Of a DNA stretch of 7,990 nucleotides, positions 5,699-7,990 are shown in pieces. The first letter of the stretch is position 1. Every line of letters starts with the position of its first letter. The stretch is from CAZQYB01 sp964582985 (lineage in GTDB: Bacteria; Planctomycetota; Phycisphaerae; Sedimentisphaerales; Anaerobacaceae): assembly GCA_964582985.1 (NCBI GenBank), contig CAZOUM010000094.1:1-7990 (forward strand). The letters are read 5' to 3'. The position numbers and the translations under genes are program-made. Below the pieces are notes generated by a model. It saw only the letters and a list, made by a program, of their open reading frames with translations, was not told the DNA's origin and made no database searches.

Positions 5699-7702
5699 AT
5701 GGAAAACAAGCAATTAACACAAGATCTTGAGAAAGCAAATAAGGAATTACATAGAAGGTTACATGAATTATCTATTCTCTATGAATTAAGTAAAGAGATA
5801 AGTTATACCGTCAATTATAAACAACTTGTGAAATTAATAATGGACTCACTCTATAAGGTGGTAGACTATCATGTTTGCGCTTCACTTATCTTAGATAAAG
5901 AAGAGGGAATATTAAATATAAGGGTTGCCTATCCGGTAAGCGACAGTTTTATTCAAGATGTTAAGTTAAAAATAATATGGAGCGTTATGTCTCTTACTGG
6001 ACGAAATGTTAGAGAAGAGAAGCTATCTGTTGTTATGGATAGCGAGAAAAAGGCCGAAAGTGAGGAAGGAGGGATTAAAGGAAAGGTAGAGTCTTTCTTT
6101 AATGTACCGCTGATTTCTGGGGATAAGCTAATTGGTATGATTAATATCAGTAGTTTAAAGGAGAATTCCTTTAGTGATACTGATATCAGACTTATATATA
6201 CCCTGACTAATCAAGCTTCATTTGCTATTGAAAGACTCAGAGAGGTAATCATTGCTGAAAAAAGTAAGATGGAAGCCATGGTGGAGAGTATGGTTGAGGG
6301 CGTAATTATGACTGATAATCAAGAAAAACTGGTAGTTATAAATCCAGCTGCCAAAAAATTGTTAGGGTTTAATCCGAATGTGCAGGTGACCAGCAAGAAG
6401 TTGATCCAGTCTTTCAAAAAAGCAGGGGTAGAAGGATTTTTTACTAAGGGAATAGACTTTAGAGAAGAAGAATTCTCTAAAGAAATATATATTACTAAGC
6501 CGAGACCCCACACCTTATATACTACCCAATCCTTGGTCAAGGGTACAAGAGGAGAAAAATTAGGTTTTGTTATAACTATTAGAGATATCACTGCAGAAAA
6601 AGAGGTGGACCGAATGAAAACCGAATTTATCTCCACAGTTTCTCATGAATTAAGGACCCCTCTTTCTATCACCAGGGAAGGCATAAGCCTTGTCCTGGAT
6701 AAAATACCAGGCAAGATAAATAAAAAACAGGATAAGATCCTTACTATCGCCAAGGGAAATATCGACAGATTAGCTCGAATTATAAATGATCTCCTTGATA
6801 TATCCAAAATTGAAGCAGGTAAGGTAGAATTAAAAAAGGAAAGAGTTAAAATAACAAATCTGATAGAACAGGTTGCTTCTTCTTTTGAAAACAAAATAAA
6901 GAAGAAAGGCTTGGAACTAAAAGTAAATTTACCCAAGAAAGGGGTATATGTATATGTGGAAAGCGATAAAATTGTTCAGGTCTTTACCAATCTATTAGGA
7001 AATGCGTTGAAATTTACTGAGAAAGGTTGTATAGAGATTTCAGCTAAAGAATTAGAAGACGAGATTGAATTTGTTGTTAGTGATACGGGTATAGGCATTT
7101 CCAAAGATAACTTGACCAAATTATTCAACAAGTTTCAGCAGTTTGGTCGGATTGATAGTGCAGGAGAGAAAGGGACAGGTTTGGGGCTTTCCATTGTCAA
7201 AGGAATAGTTGAGGCGCACCATGGTAAAGTTCGGGTTGAAAGTACACCGGGCATTGGGTCTAAATTTATTTTTACCTTGCCTAAATATACTGCTAACAAG
7301 GCGCTCTTCCAGGAATGTATTAATAATAGCATAAAAGAGGCGATAAAGAAGAATTCAAAAATGTCTCTTGTTGCAGTATCTATCTTTGAATTAAATAAAT
7401 TAAAGCAGAAGCTATCTCGCCAGATTTTAGACTCTACTTTTAAAGATGTAGAAGAGATGCTTCGAAATAATAATTGTCGAACAGGAGATGTTGTTGTAAG
7501 GGAAACTAATGAGAATATTGTTCTTTTAACTAATTGTGATAAAAAAAATGCTTTAAAGGTAGAAGGTAGGATAAAGAAAACACTGGATGATTATCTAAAA
7601 CAGCAGAGTCTAACTAAAAATATTGAGTTTCAAATTGGCTGTTCTACCTATCCAGATGATGGCTTATACGCTGAAAAATTACTTAAGACAGCAGAGAAGT
7701 AG
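5699..7702 (+). CDS. Soluble hybrid sensor histidine kinase: GAF-PAS-HisKA-HATPase with degenerate GGDEF tail
   Basis: From ATG 5699 the product is 667 residues with no membrane segment. The domains in order are a coiled coil (about 1-28), GAF (about 30-182), PAS (about 188-303), HisKA with H316 in VSHELRTPLS, and HATPase_c. HATPase_c shows an N box with N431 and N435, a G1 box D462-T-G-I-G and a G2 box GTGLGL at 492-497. Residues about 530-667 follow the GGDEF pattern (RTGD near 595-598, ending in IGCSTYPDDG then LLKTAEK). However, TNENI (603-607) replaces the GGDEF signature, so cyclase activity is not expected. The protein ends before the usual final helix. ATG 5699 has no ribosome-binding site, and the coiled-coil pattern continues upstream in the same frame (KISQLADIIDNLT), so the true start is probably 5581 or 5584 across the C14 tract. 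The likely partners are the flanking response regulators. Confidence 0.88.
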   Translation: MENKQLTQDLEKANKELHRRLHELSILYELSKEISYTVNYKQLVKLIMDSLYKVVDYHVCASLILDKEEGILNIRVAYPVSDSFIQDVKLKIIWSVMSLTGRNVREEKLSVVMDSEKKAESEEGGIKGKVESFFNVPLISGDKLIGMINISSLKENSFSDTDIRLIYTLTNQASFAIERLREVIIAEKSKMEAMVESMVEGVIMTDNQEKLVVINPAAKKLLGFNPNVQVTSKKLIQSFKKAGVEGFFTKGIDFREEEFSKEIYITKPRPHTLYTTQSLVKGTRGEKLGFVITIRDITAEKEVDRMKTEFISTVSHELRTPLSITREGISLVLDKIPGKINKKQDKILTIAKGNIDRLARIINDLLDISKIEAGKVELKKERVKITNLIEQVASSFENKIKKKGLELKVNLPKKGVYVYVESDKIVQVFTNLLGNALKFTEKGCIEISAKELEDEIEFVVSDTGIGISKDNLTKLFNKFQQFGRIDSAGEKGTGLGLSIVKGIVEAHHGKVRVESTPGIGSKFIFTLPKYTANKALFQECINNSIKEAIKKNSKMSLVAVSIFELNKLKQKLSRQILDSTFKDVEEMLRNNNCRTGDVVVRETNENIVLLTNCDKKNALKVEGRIKKTLDDYLKQQSLTKNIEFQIGCSTYPDDGLYAEKLLKTAEK

Positions 7703-7707
7703 CTTTT

Positions 7708-7734
7708 GTCATTCCCGCGGAGGCGGGAATCTAT
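7708..7734 (+). repeat. Dispersed palindromic repeat, family A (copy 3)
   Basis: The copy begins GTCATTCCCGCGGAGGCGGG and continues AATCTAT. The perfect 8-bp stem is ATTCCCGC (7711-7718) with GCGGGAAT (7723-7730) around a GGAG loop. It starts five bases after the kinase stop codon and is the best preserved copy of the family in this window. A modest T-containing stretch (CTATCTTTAAATA) follows, too weak to call a terminator. Confidence 0.75.
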
Positions 7735-7750
7735 CTTTAAATATCATTCT

Positions 7751-7798
7751 GGATTCCCATTCCCCGATCAGGTCGAGGACAGGTTTCATGGGAATGAC
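7751..7798 (-). repeat. Family A-related palindrome with a long loop
   Basis: GGATTCCCAT at 7751-7760 and ATGGGAATGAC at 7788-7798 form an 8-bp stem (ATTCCCAT with ATGGGAAT) around a 27-base loop containing CCCCGATCAGGTCGAGG, which is itself partly self-complementary. The ends GATTCCC/GGGAATGAC match family A in the inverted orientation, so this looks like a longer variant of the same element paired head-to-head with the copy at 7708-7734. Confidence 0.6.
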
Positions 7799-7826
7799 AG
7801 AAAAAGAGAATGGGAATGATAGAAAA
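7789..7826 (+). repeat. Short direct repeat
   Basis: TGGGAATGACAGAAAA (7789-7804) recurs as TGGGAATGATAGAAAA (7811-7826) with one mismatch, 22 bases apart. The first copy includes the right end of the family A palindrome, so this is probably a partial duplication of the element edge. Confidence 0.5.
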
Positions 7827-7863
7827 TTACCAAAAGAAGAGAGAGGAAGGATGGGTAATAAAA

Positions 7864-7990
7864 ATGACTAAAAAGCGAATTTTGGTTGTGGACGATGAAA
7901 AAGATTTTGTAGAGATGATTAAATTTCGTTTAGAGGCAAGCGGATATGAGGTTATTGCTGCTTTTGATGGAATTCAAGGTGTGTCATTTG
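7864..7990 (+). CDS. Response regulator, N-terminal part of a receiver
   Basis: The first 42 codons read MTKKRILVVDDEKDFVEMIK and onward, a typical receiver beginning with the acidic pair D10-D11 in VVDDE, helix 1 and the start of strand 2 (YEVIAAFDG). The frame runs off the right edge before the phosphoacceptor aspartate. A purine-rich AGAGGAAGGA at 7842-7851 precedes ATG 7864 with a rather long gap; another ATG at 7851 is in a frame that stops at once. The strongly canonical receiver following the kinase suggests it is a cognate regulator of that kinase. Its output domain is outside the window, so an OmpR-type regulator, a CheY-like protein and others all remain possible. Confidence 0.88.
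   Translation, partial: MTKKRILVVDDEKDFVEMIKFRLEASGYEVIAAFDGIQGVSF

Noticed and set aside
198..7798. CRISPR array.
   Set aside because: The repeats are few, in both orientations, unevenly spaced and without spacers of uniform size.
7623..7871. Alternative + frame overlapping the end of the kinase and the repeat spacer.
   Set aside because: It reads mostly through palindromic repeats (CHSRGGGNLS-type translation) and conflicts with the well-supported kinase frame.

Overview
The window is an AT-rich bacterial chromosomal segment. By eye, every convincing gene lies on the + strand. It holds most of a chemotaxis signalling cluster followed by a separate two-component module. The gene order is cheW (3' end only), cheY, cheB, cheA, cheC, cheD, a response regulator with an unrecognised C-terminal domain, a large soluble histidine kinase, and the first 42 codons of another response regulator. 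No methyl-accepting receptor, cheR or flagellar gene is visible. The presence of CheC and CheD with no CheZ in the window matches the adaptation and dephosphorylation scheme of Bacillus, Thermotoga and many uncultivated bacterial lineages, not the enterobacterial one. The many short palindromic repeats and heptanucleotide arrays between and inside genes resemble what is common in metagenome-assembled candidate-phylum genomes. That lineage guess is an inference and no taxon can be assigned from this sequence.

Layout. 1-184 is the CheW tail. 185-276 is a spacer with a dispersed palindrome. 277-639 is cheY and 695-1735 is cheB. 1736-3319 is cheA, whose ATG directly abuts the cheB stop. 3320-3485 is a spacer filled by a 74-bp double-hairpin element. 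3486-4097 is cheC and 4106-4600 is cheD, 8 bp apart and so probably translated together. 4601-4810 is a spacer with two dispersed palindromes. 4811-5572 is the response regulator, with a start corrected to a well-placed ATG. 5573-5698 contains a run of 14 C. 5699-7702 is the intact reading frame of the histidine kinase. 7703-7863 is a repeat-rich spacer. 7864-7990 is a partial response regulator.

How the genes work together. CheW couples receptors to CheA. CheA phosphorylates CheY (motor output) and CheB (receptor demethylation). CheC dephosphorylates CheY-P, and CheD deamidates receptors and is expected to bind CheC. The downstream kinase has GAF, PAS, HisKA and HATPase domains, no membrane segment and a degenerate GGDEF-like tail. 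It sits between two response regulators that are its likely partners.

The most interesting signals are three. (1) The C14 tract, where changing the tract by one base would join a well-initiated start with a Shine-Dalgarno site to the kinase frame; this is a candidate phase-variable switch, a slippage site or an assembly error. (2) Tandem 7-nt arrays of the form NNAAAGA lying inside both cheA and cheD. (3) A recurring arrangement in which dispersed palindromes sit at or just after stop codons, one of them right where the kinase's GGDEF-like domain ends early.
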